Shown here in pieces: positions 16,082 through 25,123 of a DNA stretch of 31,792 bases. The stretch is from Deltaproteobacteria bacterium (lineage in GTDB: Bacteria > Desulfobacterota > Desulfarculia > Desulfarculales > Desulfarculaceae), in assembly GCA_020444165.1 (NCBI GenBank), contig JAHLLK010000165.1, forward strand, positions 1 through 31,792, read 5' to 3'. The first letter of the stretch is position 1. The number at the start of each line of letters is the position of its first letter. A model generated the notes under the pieces. It was not told the DNA's origin. It did not search any database and worked only from the letters and a program-made list of their open reading frames with translations. The position numbers and the translations under genes are program-made.

Positions 16082-16118
16082 GCTACCTTGCTACTCTAGC
16101 CACGCAAGGTAGCCTTTT
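16082..16118 (+). terminator. Terminator-like hairpin 1 in the non-coding stretch
   Basis: GCTACCTTGC (16082-16091) pairs perfectly with GCAAGGTAGC (16104-16113) over a 12-base loop and is followed by CTTTTT. TTGACA at 16069-16074 stands 17 bases before TACTCT at 16092-16097, a weak promoter-like pair overlapping the hairpin. Confidence 0.6.
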
Positions 16119-16184
16119 TCGCTTGGTCAGTGTTGGTTTGTGGTTTGTGCTGACCAATGTGATAGCAAGGCTTCACACCCTGCC

Positions 16185-16223
16185 AGCCCACGCTTCAGGC
16201 CTCAACCTGAACGTGGGCTTTTC
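16185..16223 (+). terminator. Terminator-like hairpin 2 in the non-coding stretch
   Basis: AGCCCACG plus TTCAGG (16185-16199, one bulged C) pair with CCTGAA plus CGTGGGCT (16206-16219) over a 6-base loop, followed by a short T-run. No gene on the plus strand lies between this and hairpin 1. Confidence 0.6.
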
Positions 16224-16270
16224 ATATTGGAAACTTAAGCAACATCTTGCCTTTCCTCCTTTCTCATAAA

Positions 16271-16313
16271 GAAAAAAGACCTATTGCTGATATCAAGCAA
16301 AAGGTCTTTTTTC
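16271..16313. terminator. Terminator-like hairpin 3 in the non-coding stretch
   Basis: GAAAAAAGACCT (16271-16282) and AGGTCTTTTTTC (16302-16313) form a perfect 12-bp stem; inside, TTGC and GCAA extend it. With A and T runs on both sides it can end transcription in either direction. It lies about 520 bases before the helicase gene at 16838. Confidence 0.7.
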
Positions 16314-16837
16314 AGGTATTTAGCGATACTGATCATGAGGCGTACCTCCAACAGTTGGATTTCCCTCCTGCTAAATTACCCCTACTTCAGGCATTATTTT
16401 ATCTTGGGTAGTGGATGATTATCAAGAAAATTATATTAGAGCCCTAGATAAATAATGTGGACCTATTCCTAGTTTACATCATTTAGAGAAACTAAATTGG
16501 CTATTGTTTGGTAAATATTATTTCAGAACTTTATAATTTTGGTCATGGAAGACATTATTTCAAAGGGCTAAAATTTTAAGCATGATATCATAATTAAAGG
16601 GGTGGTAGAAGACCTGATGCTTGTGCATAGTATCTATAAAGCTCCTTTTAGTATGAAAAACCAAAATAAAAGCGGCTTGTTTTTAAATTTATCATATATG
16701 TTATACTAAAATACGAAAACACTTGAAACAAACCAATATTTAATACTTTTAGCGAAAACAGACTTACATAAGCAGGGTCAAATTGTATCCAAAAACGCAA
16801 TTTACAGCTTAAACTATAAGTTGTTTATTTATTAACT
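16314..16837. other. AT-rich non-coding stretch before the helicase gene
   Basis: About 520 bases with no convincing gene. A TATACT at about 16700, with a weak TTGTTT 19 bases before it, may be the promoter of the helicase gene, which would leave a leader of roughly 130 bases. I see no clear repeats or RNA structure beyond the three hairpins just upstream. Confidence 0.3.
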
Positions 16838-18661
16838 GTGAGCAAAAAAAACATCTTGTCCCTTGCTAGGGCACATTTAACAACCGTTTGTCTGAGTATC
16901 AAAATAGGATTGGAAAATGTTGAGAAATCTCTTGAGGCGAGCAAAAAAAGATTCAGCTCGCTTTCTTATGCCGATCAAATGGTGGAAAGCACTATAATCG
17001 CCAATGGCGAAAAAAGGATCAACGAGCTTAACCATTTAATAGGGTCGCCGTACTTCGTACGTTGCGATGTTATTTTTGACGGCGAAGAAAAAGAAAACCG
17101 CATCTATTTTGCAAAATTCGGTTTCAGCGAAAGAGACATCTATTCCTGGATTACGCCCGCCTCCGTGATTCGGTTTGAAAATCCAGGTGATGCTAGCTAC
17201 AAACGTCCGGATGGAAGAATTCAGAAAGTGAAACTTCTCAGAAAAGATCAATTCATGATTGTCGACAAGAAAATAAAATTCCTGTCGTCGGAAACAATCG
17301 ATGCTCCATTAGAACTGATTTACGAAGAATACTTTTCAACCAAAAAGACCGGCTTCATTCTTCCTGAAATTGTTGCTCAAATGGAGAAAGCCCAGGATCA
17401 GGTTATTCGTGCCAATCATAAAGGACCGTTCCTTATATCCGGTCCGGCCGGAAGCGGTAAAACTACACTGGCTCTTCATCGGGTGGCTTATCTTGTTCAG
17501 TCTCCAGATTTGGCAGAATTATTCACTAGCAAATCCATAATAGTGTTTGTTCAAGATAATGGCACAAAAAAATATTTTTCCCATCTTTTACCGGGACTAG
17601 GGATTGATGATGTTAAAATTATAACTTTTTACGAATGGGCGCGGGACATTCTAGGAGTGAACGAAAACTTTATCGAAAGATACGGAGAAAACGAATACGA
17701 AAAAGATTTGTATGAATTTCACAAGTTAAAAGCTCTGAATAATTTAACAAAACAAGCATACGCAAGAACGAAACCGTTTTCAATGCTTGAAAAGGCCTAT
17801 GACAAAAATTTTGACAAAGAGCAGAAAACATTATTCAAATCACAAAAAAGAGACGGGGTTTTAGACGGAATAGATTTGACTTTACTTCTTAAATTGGTTC
17901 ATGCCGATAATAGAGAATTGAGTATGATCAGGGAAGGCTACGTTACGCAAAAAAACGGATCAATAAGAAAGAGATGGGAAGTGGTTCCTTTGGAGTATTC
18001 TCTAGTAGTAATAGACGAGTTTCAAAATTATCTACCTGATCAATTGAGACTTATAAAATCATGCATCAGCGAAAAAAGCCAAGCAATGGTTTATGTTGGC
18101 GACATGGCCCAACAGGTGAAGCTTGGTACAATTCGCCGGTGGGAAGATATTGAAGAAGACATGGAGGAAGAGCGAAAAGTTACTTTGCAAAAAGTTTATC
18201 GAAACACCAAAAATATTCTGCAATATATCAGAAGCTTGGAATATGACATAGAAATACCCGATCAATTAGAAGAAGGCAAAACAGTCGAAGAACATGTTTT
18301 AAAAAGCAAAGGAGAAGAAATCGAACAAATCAAAAAAATCATTGCGGCTAATAATTTCTTAAGTATCGGCATATTAGCCAAAGAGGTTGATTATTTAATT
18401 GAATTCAAAAATGCTTTTCGGCATAACGATAAAGTTCATATTATGACAATGAATGAAGCACAAGGAGTGGAGTTTGATGTAGTTATCATTGTTGGAATAA
18501 GTAAGGATATTTTCGTAAATCATGAAAATGAAAAGTATAGGTATTTGGCTGAAGAGAAAAGGAGAATTAATAAAGACCTTCTCTATGTGGCCCTTACCAG
18601 AGCGATATCGGAGTTACATGTCATGGGGCGAGAAAGGTTGAAAAATATTTTGAGAAGCTAA
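16838..18661 (+). CDS. HelD/UvrD-like superfamily 1 helicase
   Basis: 607 residues from GTG 16838; no ribosome site is clear, and the upstream DNA is very AT-rich. The N-terminal 180 residues include a coiled, Lys-rich arm. Motif I is ISGPAGSGKTTLALHRVAYL, motif II VVIDEFQNYLPDQLR, motif III YVGDMAQQ, and the C-terminal motif VI is YVALTRAISELHV. The arm plus the split SF1 motor resembles HelD-type proteins that strip stalled RNA polymerase, but DNA repair or phage-defence helicases share the pattern. Length is somewhat shorter than typical HelD (about 700-770). It is the last intact gene before the IS debris, whose first fragment begins 7 bases after the stop. Confidence 0.82.
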   Translation: MSKKNILSLARAHLTTVCLSIKIGLENVEKSLEASKKRFSSLSYADQMVESTIIANGEKRINELNHLIGSPYFVRCDVIFDGEEKENRIYFAKFGFSERDIYSWITPASVIRFENPGDASYKRPDGRIQKVKLLRKDQFMIVDKKIKFLSSETIDAPLELIYEEYFSTKKTGFILPEIVAQMEKAQDQVIRANHKGPFLISGPAGSGKTTLALHRVAYLVQSPDLAELFTSKSIIVFVQDNGTKKYFSHLLPGLGIDDVKIITFYEWARDILGVNENFIERYGENEYEKDLYEFHKLKALNNLTKQAYARTKPFSMLEKAYDKNFDKEQKTLFKSQKRDGVLDGIDLTLLLKLVHADNRELSMIREGYVTQKNGSIRKRWEVVPLEYSLVVIDEFQNYLPDQLRLIKSCISEKSQAMVYVGDMAQQVKLGTIRRWEDIEEDMEEERKVTLQKVYRNTKNILQYIRSLEYDIEIPDQLEEGKTVEEHVLKSKGEEIEQIKKIIAANNFLSIGILAKEVDYLIEFKNAFRHNDKVHIMTMNEAQGVEFDVVIIVGISKDIFVNHENEKYRYLAEEKRRINKDLLYVALTRAISELHVMGRERLKNILRS

Positions 18662-18668
18662 GAATAGC

Positions 18669-18992
18669 TTGTGCCTGTCCATGTTCCCCTGGGCACACAT
18701 CAGGAAAACCAAGGGGGCCATAAAGCTCCATGCCTTGCTGGACCTGCGAGGCAATATCCCGTCCTTTATGTATATCTCCGATGGAAAGCTCCACGAGGTC
18801 AACACCCTGGTTATCATTCTCATGGAGGCATGCTCCTTCTACATCATGGATCGAGGCTACCTGGACTTTGTCAGGCTGTATGCCCTTTCTCAGGACGCAG
18901 CCTTCTTCGCCACCACGGCAAAGTCAAACCTGCAATGCCGCTGGGTATACTCCCATCCCGTGGATCAGAACACAGGGCTGGTCTGCGTCAAT
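18669..18992 (+). pseudogene. IS4-family transposase fragment
   Basis: An internal piece of an IS4-type DDE transposase, about 108 codons, cut at both ends. It keeps CLSMFPWAHIRKTKGAIKLH, then LLDLRGNIPSFMYISDGKLHE and the catalytic-domain motif FYIMDRGYLDF, and stops matching after the NTGLVCVN region. It begins 7 bases after the helicase stop and joins directly to an istB fragment in another frame. No terminal repeats of its own are visible. Confidence 0.75.
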
Positions 18993-19507
18993 CGGTGCTG
19001 GAAGGGATGCTCAAGGCCCTCGAGGAACAGCTGAACACCGCCGACGTCCAACATCTGAGCTTTGAGGAGCGGCTGGGCCTGATTGTGGACAGAGAGGCAA
19101 CCCACCGAGAAAATCGCCGCCTCAAAAACAGGCTGGCCAAGGCCATACTCCGGCATGACGCCTGCCTGGAGGATATCGACTACCGACAAAAGAGCGGCAT
19201 GGACAAATTCCTCATCATGGCCTTGGTCTCCTGCCGATGGATCGCTGAACACCACAACCTGCTCATACTCTATGACTAGGAGCTGGAGAAACTGTCGAGG
19301 GAGCAGAGCTTGGATATGCTAGAAGTCCTGGAAGATCGTTACGGCCGCGCCTCCACCATCCTCACCGTCCAGGTCCCTGTAGACCAGTGGCACGAAACCA
19401 TCAGCGATTCCACACTAGCCGATGCCATCCTGGATCGCCTGGTCCACAACGCCCAAAAGATAAATCTGAAAGGAGAGTCCATGAGGAAGAAGCTAGCAAG
19501 AAGCTAG
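18993..19507 (+). pseudogene. istB: IS21-type istB remnant with deleted ATPase core
   Basis: IstB is the AAA+ helper of IS21 transposition. The N-terminal region (LKALEEQLNTADVQHLSFEE, then ACLEDIDYR and SCRWIAEHHNLLI) and the C-terminal region ([14 protein letters not shown], then [20 protein letters not shown]) are both recognisable. The roughly 100 residues between them, including the expected Walker A and B motifs, are missing, and a TAG at 19277-19279 interrupts the frame at the junction. There is no istA gene upstream; the fragment follows an IS4 piece instead. Not functional. Confidence 0.8.
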
Positions 19508-19590
19508 CAAGCTTGACCAGCGGCAAGACCACTGTGGTATAATGCAAGCACCAGCGTCGCCGTGTCCGGCAACCTGGCCCAAATCACCGG

Positions 19591-20138
19591 AGAGGTGGTC
19601 ACCATAAATCGGACAGTCGTGTAAGGTGGAGAACACGGTGGACGATGGCGATCATTGACTGGGCCAGCTGGAAGGTGCTGAGCTGGTGCTTGTTCAACAC
19701 ATTGGAGGATGATTTCTGCGTGGAAACGCTGCGGGAAGCCCTGGCCAGATTCCCCAACCCTCGGATTTTCAACGCGGATAAGGGAGCGCAGTTCACGAGC
19801 AATGAATTCACCCAGGTGCTGAAGGAGGCCGGGATTCGGATTTCCATGGGCGGCAAGGGGTGCTGGATGGAAACGTCATGATCGAGCGGTTTTGACGTAG
19901 CCTCAAATCCGATTGCGTCTACCTGCATGTCTTCGAGACAGGCGGCCAGGTCAGGAAAGGCATCGGTGACTGGATCGAGTACTACAACCAGCGCCGGCCC
20001 CACTCCAGCCTGGATTGCAAAACACTGGATGAGGCATACTGGTCTCTTCCACGGCTGGGACAATCAAAGCGGCGGCAGGAAACCTATGTTCACCTTAATT
20101 TGACCGCCAAGCTGTCCAACAAAGGGGGACCACCTCTC
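19591..20138 (+). mobile_element. Internally deleted IS3-type element with both ends kept
   Basis: The left end AGAGGTGGTCACC to GGACAG (19591-19616) and the right end CTGTCCAAC to CCACCTCT (20113-20138) are imperfect 26-base inverted repeats, matching at 20 of 26 positions. The right end also matches the IS3 end at 597-622. Only about 550 bases remain between them, holding a broken transposase. Such a deletion derivative could be moved by an intact relative, but it codes for no active enzyme itself. Confidence 0.7.
19625..20099 (+). pseudogene. Broken IS3 transposase inside the deleted IS copy
   Basis: The sequence follows the transposase at 2-565 from IIDWASWKVLSW to the YNQRRPHSSL signature. 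The part before it, including the first catalytic Asp, is deleted and joined almost directly to the left inverted repeat. A one-base loss near 19870 shifts the frame (after KGCWMET), and a TGA at about 19893-19895 interrupts the second frame just after MIERF. By eye roughly two thirds of residues match the copy at the window start, so this is an older or different relative. Confidence 0.8.
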
Positions 20139-20189
20139 TCTCTAATAAGGCAAGATGTGCTCTAATCAAACACAGTGGAAAGTTGCACG

Positions 20190-21458
20190 ATGACCAATAT
20201 CGCCAAGTTTGAAGTTCCGCTCAACTGGAGCCCAAGCTTCTTGGAATTCATCCTAGACAATAAACAGTACATCTCGACAGTATTCGGTTCTATTGTTGGC
20301 GAACCAGGGGGGAGGCCTATTCCACACAGCGTAAGATTGACTGACCAATATAGACCAGATGAGCAGAAACTTCGGGAATATGTGAGTAAGCTTAACTCTG
20401 CCGGGATTACTTTTAATCTTGCAATGAACGCATCATGCCACGGAAACAAGCTATTGTCAGACGGTGGCAAGGCGTGGCTAAAGAATCAGGTTGACCTGCT
20501 TCTAGCACTGAACATCGAGTGGGTAACTGTCTCTAACTTTGACCTCGCGCGACGAATTTCAACTTATGCACCCGAGATTAAGATACTGCTGTCTGTGATG
20601 TTCAATATCACAAGTATCGATGCGGTAGCCTATGCAATTAAGCAAGACTTTAACTTTTCCGGAATGATCATAGGGAAGGGAATATGCAAGCAGACAGTCA
20701 GACTACGCCGGCTATTGCGATATCTGGATAGGCAAAATTTAAGAGCGATTGTTATCGCGAATGACTTATGCCCCACTGGCAACTGTCCTGAAAGAATGTC
20801 TGACCATAACAACTCATGTGCGCACTTCCACACTAACCCGAGTGACTATGTGTCGCCATCTATACATTGTCGCCGAATGGCAATGAATGATCCTGCCCAC
20901 TTCTTGCAAGCGTCAATAGTAAACCCCAACGACATACCGTTCTATGAAGAGCTAGGTGTGCGCCACTTCAAGCTAACCGACCGAGTTATGCCTGACGAGA
21001 CTTTAATTCAGGTATGCCGGGCCTATTTCGCACGCGAATACGAGGGTAACCTGTTCGACCTATTCACTTATACATCGTATTTAGGTGAGGAGCCACCTAA
21101 GGCTGGGATGCGCTTACTCACAGACAAGCAACTAGCCGAGATTTATCTCGGAGGCTATATTGCTCTGAAGGCCAACCGCCCCTACTTCGTTTGTCAACCA
21201 TTCGCTGATGCCCGTGTCCTGAGCGCACCCGGGGGCTTTTTTAAATATTTCGCGGACGGTCGTTGCACAATGGAGTGCGGTAGTAGAGCTCTGGACATTC
21301 CCGGATGTACGTACTGCGAAGAAAAAGCTGCTGAATTCCTCCGATGCGACCAAGAAGAGTGGAAAGCGGTTCGATCTAACATTGATCGCTACATTAGCCT
21401 GAGCCGACGATCAAAGGCCGATGTTTTGTTAGAGTATCCTGGCAGCCTTTCTCGTTAA
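20190..21458 (+). CDS. Peptidase U32-like protein, first gene of a biosynthetic-type cluster
   Basis: 422 residues from ATG 20190, which has GGAAAG upstream; a GTG at 20175 in the same frame is less likely. The fold pattern is that of U32/UbiU-type TIM-barrel proteins: FEVPLNWSP start, a VFGSIVGEPGG segment, NLAMNASCHGN, and the Cys cluster Cys194, Cys199, Cys210 and Cys227 (DLCPTGNCPERMSDH), which could hold an iron-sulfur cluster as in UbiU/UbiV. Members include RNA or quinone hydroxylases and so-called collagenase-like proteins; peptidase activity is unproven for most. It begins 51 bases after the IS3 remnant and leads four further genes on the same strand. Whether it acts on a peptide, a small molecule or RNA is unknown. 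Confidence 0.68.
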   Translation: MTNIAKFEVPLNWSPSFLEFILDNKQYISTVFGSIVGEPGGRPIPHSVRLTDQYRPDEQKLREYVSKLNSAGITFNLAMNASCHGNKLLSDGGKAWLKNQVDLLLALNIEWVTVSNFDLARRISTYAPEIKILLSVMFNITSIDAVAYAIKQDFNFSGMIIGKGICKQTVRLRRLLRYLDRQNLRAIVIANDLCPTGNCPERMSDHNNSCAHFHTNPSDYVSPSIHCRRMAMNDPAHFLQASIVNPNDIPFYEELGVRHFKLTDRVMPDETLIQVCRAYFAREYEGNLFDLFTYTSYLGEEPPKAGMRLLTDKQLAEIYLGGYIALKANRPYFVCQPFADARVLSAPGGFFKYFADGRCTMECGSRALDIPGCTYCEEKAAEFLRCDQEEWKAVRSNIDRYISLSRRSKADVLLEYPGSLSR

Positions 21459-21546
21459 TTTGCCGAACGCCCGAGAGAATGCCTTCTACAAACATATGGT
21501 ACGTTAAGTACACACTAAGACCGATCATATTCAGGAGTACGGCTCA

Positions 21547-22863
21547 ATGAAGTTCCGAGATTATGCTTCCCGCCACACCCCTAGCGCTGTTGGTGTCGAT
21601 TTTGGAACTACAAACAGCGCGCTAGCTGTTAGCTACCATAAAGGCCGTCCGCAAATCGCGCGCTTTCGCTTTGAGTCCGGTACAACGAATGTTTTTCGCT
21701 CGGTATTATTTTTTGAAGAGCCAGAAAATGGTTCCCGTTTACGCCTCAATATATCAGCAGGTTCGGATGCACTTAGGCGTTATGTTGAAGTGGGCGGTTA
21801 CGGAAGATTGATGCAATCATTAAAGACGTTTCTTGCAAGCCGGCATGTCACCAAGACCCAAATATTCGATTCTGAATACGACCTTGTACAACTGATTAGT
21901 TACTTCTTGCGGCAACTACGAGAACAAGCTGAAGCTCAGTTTGGCCCTCTCCCTAAGCGTGTTGTGGCAGGTCGCCCTGTGAGGTTTTCCCATGCCACTG
22001 GGCTTGAAGACGATGCCAGGGCAGAAGCTAGGCTGCGAAACGCCTTTAACATGGCAGGATTCGGAGATGTGGTTTTCGAACTAGAGCCTGTCGCAGCGGC
22101 AAGGTCCTACGAACAAGAACTGCGCCATGACGAGGTTGTGCTCGTGGCCGACTTCGGTGGCGGAACCAGCGATTTCTCAATCATCCGTCTTGGGCCGAGT
22201 TTCATTGGTGCCGAAACATCTGACCGGGTGATCGGGGTGGCAGGAATAGGAATAGCTGGCGACGAATTGGATGCCAGAGTTGTTGAGCATGTAGTGGCAC
22301 CGGTACTTGGCAAGGGGCTCAAGTACAGACCGGACTTGACAAACTGGATGCCAGTACCAGCATGGATATACTCAAAGCTATCACATTGGCACGAACTGGC
22401 CATGCTTCGATCACCAAAGAATAAAGCCATGTTGCACAATATTCGAAACACCGTCGAAAACAAAAGACCGATTGATGCACTGCTCTACCTAATAGAGAAT
22501 GAACTCGGCTTTGCGATGACTTCAAGGATACAGATGGCGAAGGCTTGTCTTTCGACAGCTGAAGAGGCAACATTCACGTTTGCGGATGGTCCTATAGACA
22601 TCAGCAGCAACATCCGCCTTTTAGATTTTCAGAACTGGATAAAACGAGAAGTTGCAGCGATTGTCCGTTGCCTCGATGGACTACTGTCTGAGTCTGAGAT
22701 GTCTGATGTTGACATTGATCGCGTTTTCCTCACTGGTGGAAGTTCTCGAGTGCGTCGAATTACTGAAATATTTGAAAACAGATTTCCGGGAAAAGTCGCT
22801 AGCGGCGATCAGGTGACATCAGTCGCCACCGGCTTAGCTCTGTCCACGGTGGAGTTATTGTAG
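21547..22863 (+). CDS. Hsp70-like (YegD-type) ATPase
   Basis: 438 residues, about the length of a DnaK nucleotide-binding domain plus a little, and much shorter than DnaK (about 640); the substrate-binding domain is absent. Phosphate 1 is VGVDFGTTNSALAV (15-28), phosphate 2 VLVADFGGGTSDFS (198-211), and the adenosine motif FLTGGSSRVRRI lies near the C-terminus. CAGGAG precedes ATG 21547. YegD-like proteins are poorly understood. Placed between a U32-like protein and a radical SAM enzyme, it could work as a substrate chaperone or an energy-driven scaffold, but that is inference from context. Confidence 0.85.
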   Translation: MKFRDYASRHTPSAVGVDFGTTNSALAVSYHKGRPQIARFRFESGTTNVFRSVLFFEEPENGSRLRLNISAGSDALRRYVEVGGYGRLMQSLKTFLASRHVTKTQIFDSEYDLVQLISYFLRQLREQAEAQFGPLPKRVVAGRPVRFSHATGLEDDARAEARLRNAFNMAGFGDVVFELEPVAAARSYEQELRHDEVVLVADFGGGTSDFSIIRLGPSFIGAETSDRVIGVAGIGIAGDELDARVVEHVVAPVLGKGLKYRPDLTNWMPVPAWIYSKLSHWHELAMLRSPKNKAMLHNIRNTVENKRPIDALLYLIENELGFAMTSRIQMAKACLSTAEEATFTFADGPIDISSNIRLLDFQNWIKREVAAIVRCLDGLLSESEMSDVDIDRVFLTGGSSRVRRITEIFENRFPGKVASGDQVTSVATGLALSTVELL

Positions 22864-22916
22864 TGATCACATCGGACGCCATTTGAGTCGGATAGAGCAA
22901 TGATTGCGAGTCAACA

Positions 22917-24047
22917 ATGTCTCAGGTAATAATTTCATCACCCTTAAATTGCTTTTTAGTTGATTACGGTGTGTATTGGGACTGCAACCTCGCTTGTAAG
23001 TATTGTCGAAAGCAACCTACTCGTAGCGCCGATCCTAACCTTGCTCGTGCATCCATAGACAAGTATGTCGATGGCCTCGATATTGTGTCGCTCTGGGTTG
23101 ATGCGATAATGTTTAAAACCTCAGGCTGGGGAGAAGTTACGCTGGTTGATGGCTATAAGTCGTTGTTCAAACGGGCTGCTGAACTTGGCTTCGAAATCCT
23201 TCAACTAATTACTAACGGCCTGGAGTTGCCTCCCAATAATGGCCTTATAAAATTGATGGAATTAGGCCACTTCTCGCTACAGCTTTCATTAGACGGTAGC
23301 ACTCAATACCACAATGCCTACCGTTTCGGATCCAGTAAAGTCACACTTAATAGAGTGCTCTATAATCTTGAGCGTTGCCTATCATTAGGAGTGCCAATTG
23401 AGATTAACTCGGTTTTGACGGTATTGAACACCAGTAATTTCCATGTTTTTTTAGAGTATTTGCTCCAATTAAAGGATACGTTTTCGGCCGAAATCATGTG
23501 TGCTCCACGTCCAGTACGGGTGAAGAAAACTCTGGGCAACATTGATCAGTTGCCTGGATCGGATGCCATAGATGCATTTGAGCGCAACGTTGTGGAGCGT
23601 TACGATTATTTTCAACCAGTTCTTCCAGCCCGTGAGTATATTGAGGGAGTTATGACGCACCTTCGCGGTAACAATCGACCGTGGATGACATTTGACGCCA
23701 TTACTAGAATAAATATTGGAGCACACGGAGAGGTTATCATTCACACTGCGACGGGGAACCTGTGTCTTGGGAACATATTTGTTGACAATCCCTACCAAGT
23801 ATTTTTGGAACGCAGGCGCTGGCATAACTTAGAAGGCGATGTAGACTACCAGCGAAAACTAACTCAATTTGACATTCATTATCTTTACTTTGGCGGCATT
23901 ATTTCTACCGCAGAAATGGCAAGGGTTCCATCATGCGCGAATCCTGTGGCTCAAGCTCGTCTGCGACAGTTGCGCTCGAAAGTATTTGATGCAATGGGTA
24001 ATTCTGGTGATACATCTATGGATCGCATTGACATTATCACTTGTTGA
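22917..24047 (+). CDS. Radical SAM enzyme of unknown product
   Basis: 376 residues with the cluster motif C23-x3-C27-x2-C30 (CNLACKYC) and a barrel containing KTSGWGEVTLVDGY, LITNGLELP and LQLSLDGST. GWGE stands where GGEP is usual. The C-terminus resembles a shortened SPASM/twitch region (INIGAHGEVIIHT, then GNLCLGNI and a lone Cys in SCANP) with too few Cys for two auxiliary clusters. There is no N-terminal PqqD-like domain, unlike the maturase at 1403. It starts 53 bases after the Hsp70-like gene with a weak ribosome site. The substrate is unknown; no precursor peptide gene is evident in the cluster. Confidence 0.82.
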   Translation: MSQVIISSPLNCFLVDYGVYWDCNLACKYCRKQPTRSADPNLARASIDKYVDGLDIVSLWVDAIMFKTSGWGEVTLVDGYKSLFKRAAELGFEILQLITNGLELPPNNGLIKLMELGHFSLQLSLDGSTQYHNAYRFGSSKVTLNRVLYNLERCLSLGVPIEINSVLTVLNTSNFHVFLEYLLQLKDTFSAEIMCAPRPVRVKKTLGNIDQLPGSDAIDAFERNVVERYDYFQPVLPAREYIEGVMTHLRGNNRPWMTFDAITRINIGAHGEVIIHTATGNLCLGNIFVDNPYQVFLERRRWHNLEGDVDYQRKLTQFDIHYLYFGGIISTAEMARVPSCANPVAQARLRQLRSKVFDAMGNSGDTSMDRIDIITC

Positions 24048-24094
24048 AATATGTATTCGGTTCTACCTTCTAGCGTAGAAAGAGGTATGTATTC

Positions 24095-25111
24095 ATGAGG
24101 GAAACGACATGGCTGGCAGCGGATGCACCTACCATCAAAGGGATGGCAGAGGATCTTTTAGAAGACAACTCAAAAGCACCCATTAGGATTTCCGTGAAGG
24201 GCATTAGGCCTGCAAATATATACGTTTACACAGTTAATGACTCCTACCGCCGCTACCTGATGCGAAACTTTTCCACCCAGATTGAATCGAATGGTGTGCG
24301 CCGTGCCTCGCTATATTACTGCCCTGTTTCTATCGATAGAATGAGCAGGTACGGATGGAATATATCGAGTTTGATGACACCTTCACTTGGCTTCTATGAT
24401 AGTGAAGCTGCCGTTGCACTGATGTGCGGTCTCGACGAGTATGGTCTTCTCAAGTCCGCCGTTGTAGGTTTACATACAAGGTTTTTATTCGCAGATGGTT
24501 ACCGGCCTATCCATGGTGCTGTCATCAGCCTAGATGGCCGTGGCATAGTGATAGTGGGGCATCATGGAGCTGGAAAATCAACTGCGCTATTAAACTTGGC
24601 ATCCCGTCTGAAGGGATATCCGGGCCTTCGAGTCTTGACTGATGACTGGTCCGTGGCGTCTGAAAGCAACGACGGGTCCATTGAAGTGTATTCAATGGAG
24701 AGGCGAATGTCGTTATCGACCCTACTTTCTGATGAAAATCCCGAGATGAACCTTAATAGATTGTTTTATAGTCATCGAGAGTATGGCATAGATAAGGTCT
24801 GGGCGGATATTGATGATGTGCTCTGGAAGGGTGCCTATGCAGCGCAAGCAAAGCTATCCGAAATACTCGTTTTTACACCTGACATTAACTCTGCATTGAT
24901 TTCAGATATCTCTGCCGAGGAGGTGACTAGATTACTCGTTGATAGTGCCTATCATATGCCTGACGAAAACGTTGAAGTTGTCAAGGTGATGCATGAATTC
25001 TGGCATAAGCATCTTAAAAATCATCGATGTTTATGTATCAACAATAGACATGACTTGCGAAAGAAAGATGATATTTACTCCACGATCATCAACTATCTTA
25101 AGCGGTGCTGA
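24095..25111 (+). CDS. HPr kinase-like P-loop protein
   Basis: 338 residues. The C-terminal half follows the HPr kinase/phosphorylase pattern: YRPIHGAVISLDGRGIVIVG with His140, Walker A GHHGAGKS at 155-162, and the Asp pair LTDDW at 183-184 in place of the family's acidic site. AGAGGT lies 9-14 bases before ATG 24095. HprK-like proteins are found in several natural-product loci, including kinases that phosphorylate lasso peptides, as well as in polysaccharide loci. The N-terminal 130 residues are not recognised. In this cluster it may phosphorylate the product or an intermediate. Confidence 0.72.
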   Translation: MRETTWLAADAPTIKGMAEDLLEDNSKAPIRISVKGIRPANIYVYTVNDSYRRYLMRNFSTQIESNGVRRASLYYCPVSIDRMSRYGWNISSLMTPSLGFYDSEAAVALMCGLDEYGLLKSAVVGLHTRFLFADGYRPIHGAVISLDGRGIVIVGHHGAGKSTALLNLASRLKGYPGLRVLTDDWSVASESNDGSIEVYSMERRMSLSTLLSDENPEMNLNRLFYSHREYGIDKVWADIDDVLWKGAYAAQAKLSEILVFTPDINSALISDISAEEVTRLLVDSAYHMPDENVEVVKVMHEFWHKHLKNHRCLCINNRHDLRKKDDIYSTIINYLKRC

Positions 25112-25123
25112 GAGGAAAGAAAC

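Larger units (their letters stand above)
9660..18661. mobile_element. AT-rich nested mobile element (limits approximate)
   Basis: From about 9.66 kb to 18.66 kb the DNA becomes clearly richer in A and T, with Lys/Asn/Ile-rich proteins, unlike both sides. It holds a TraG/HerA-like ATPase, DUF2958, RuvC-like nuclease, Xre regulator, helicase-like ATPase, small protein plus serine recombinase, and a HelD-like helicase, a typical integrative-element set with its own integrase. I could not find a matching pair of attachment sites, so the ends are set only by composition and gene content. The small GC-richer gene at 15830-16012 and its hairpin may mark an internal boundary. Confidence 0.4.
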
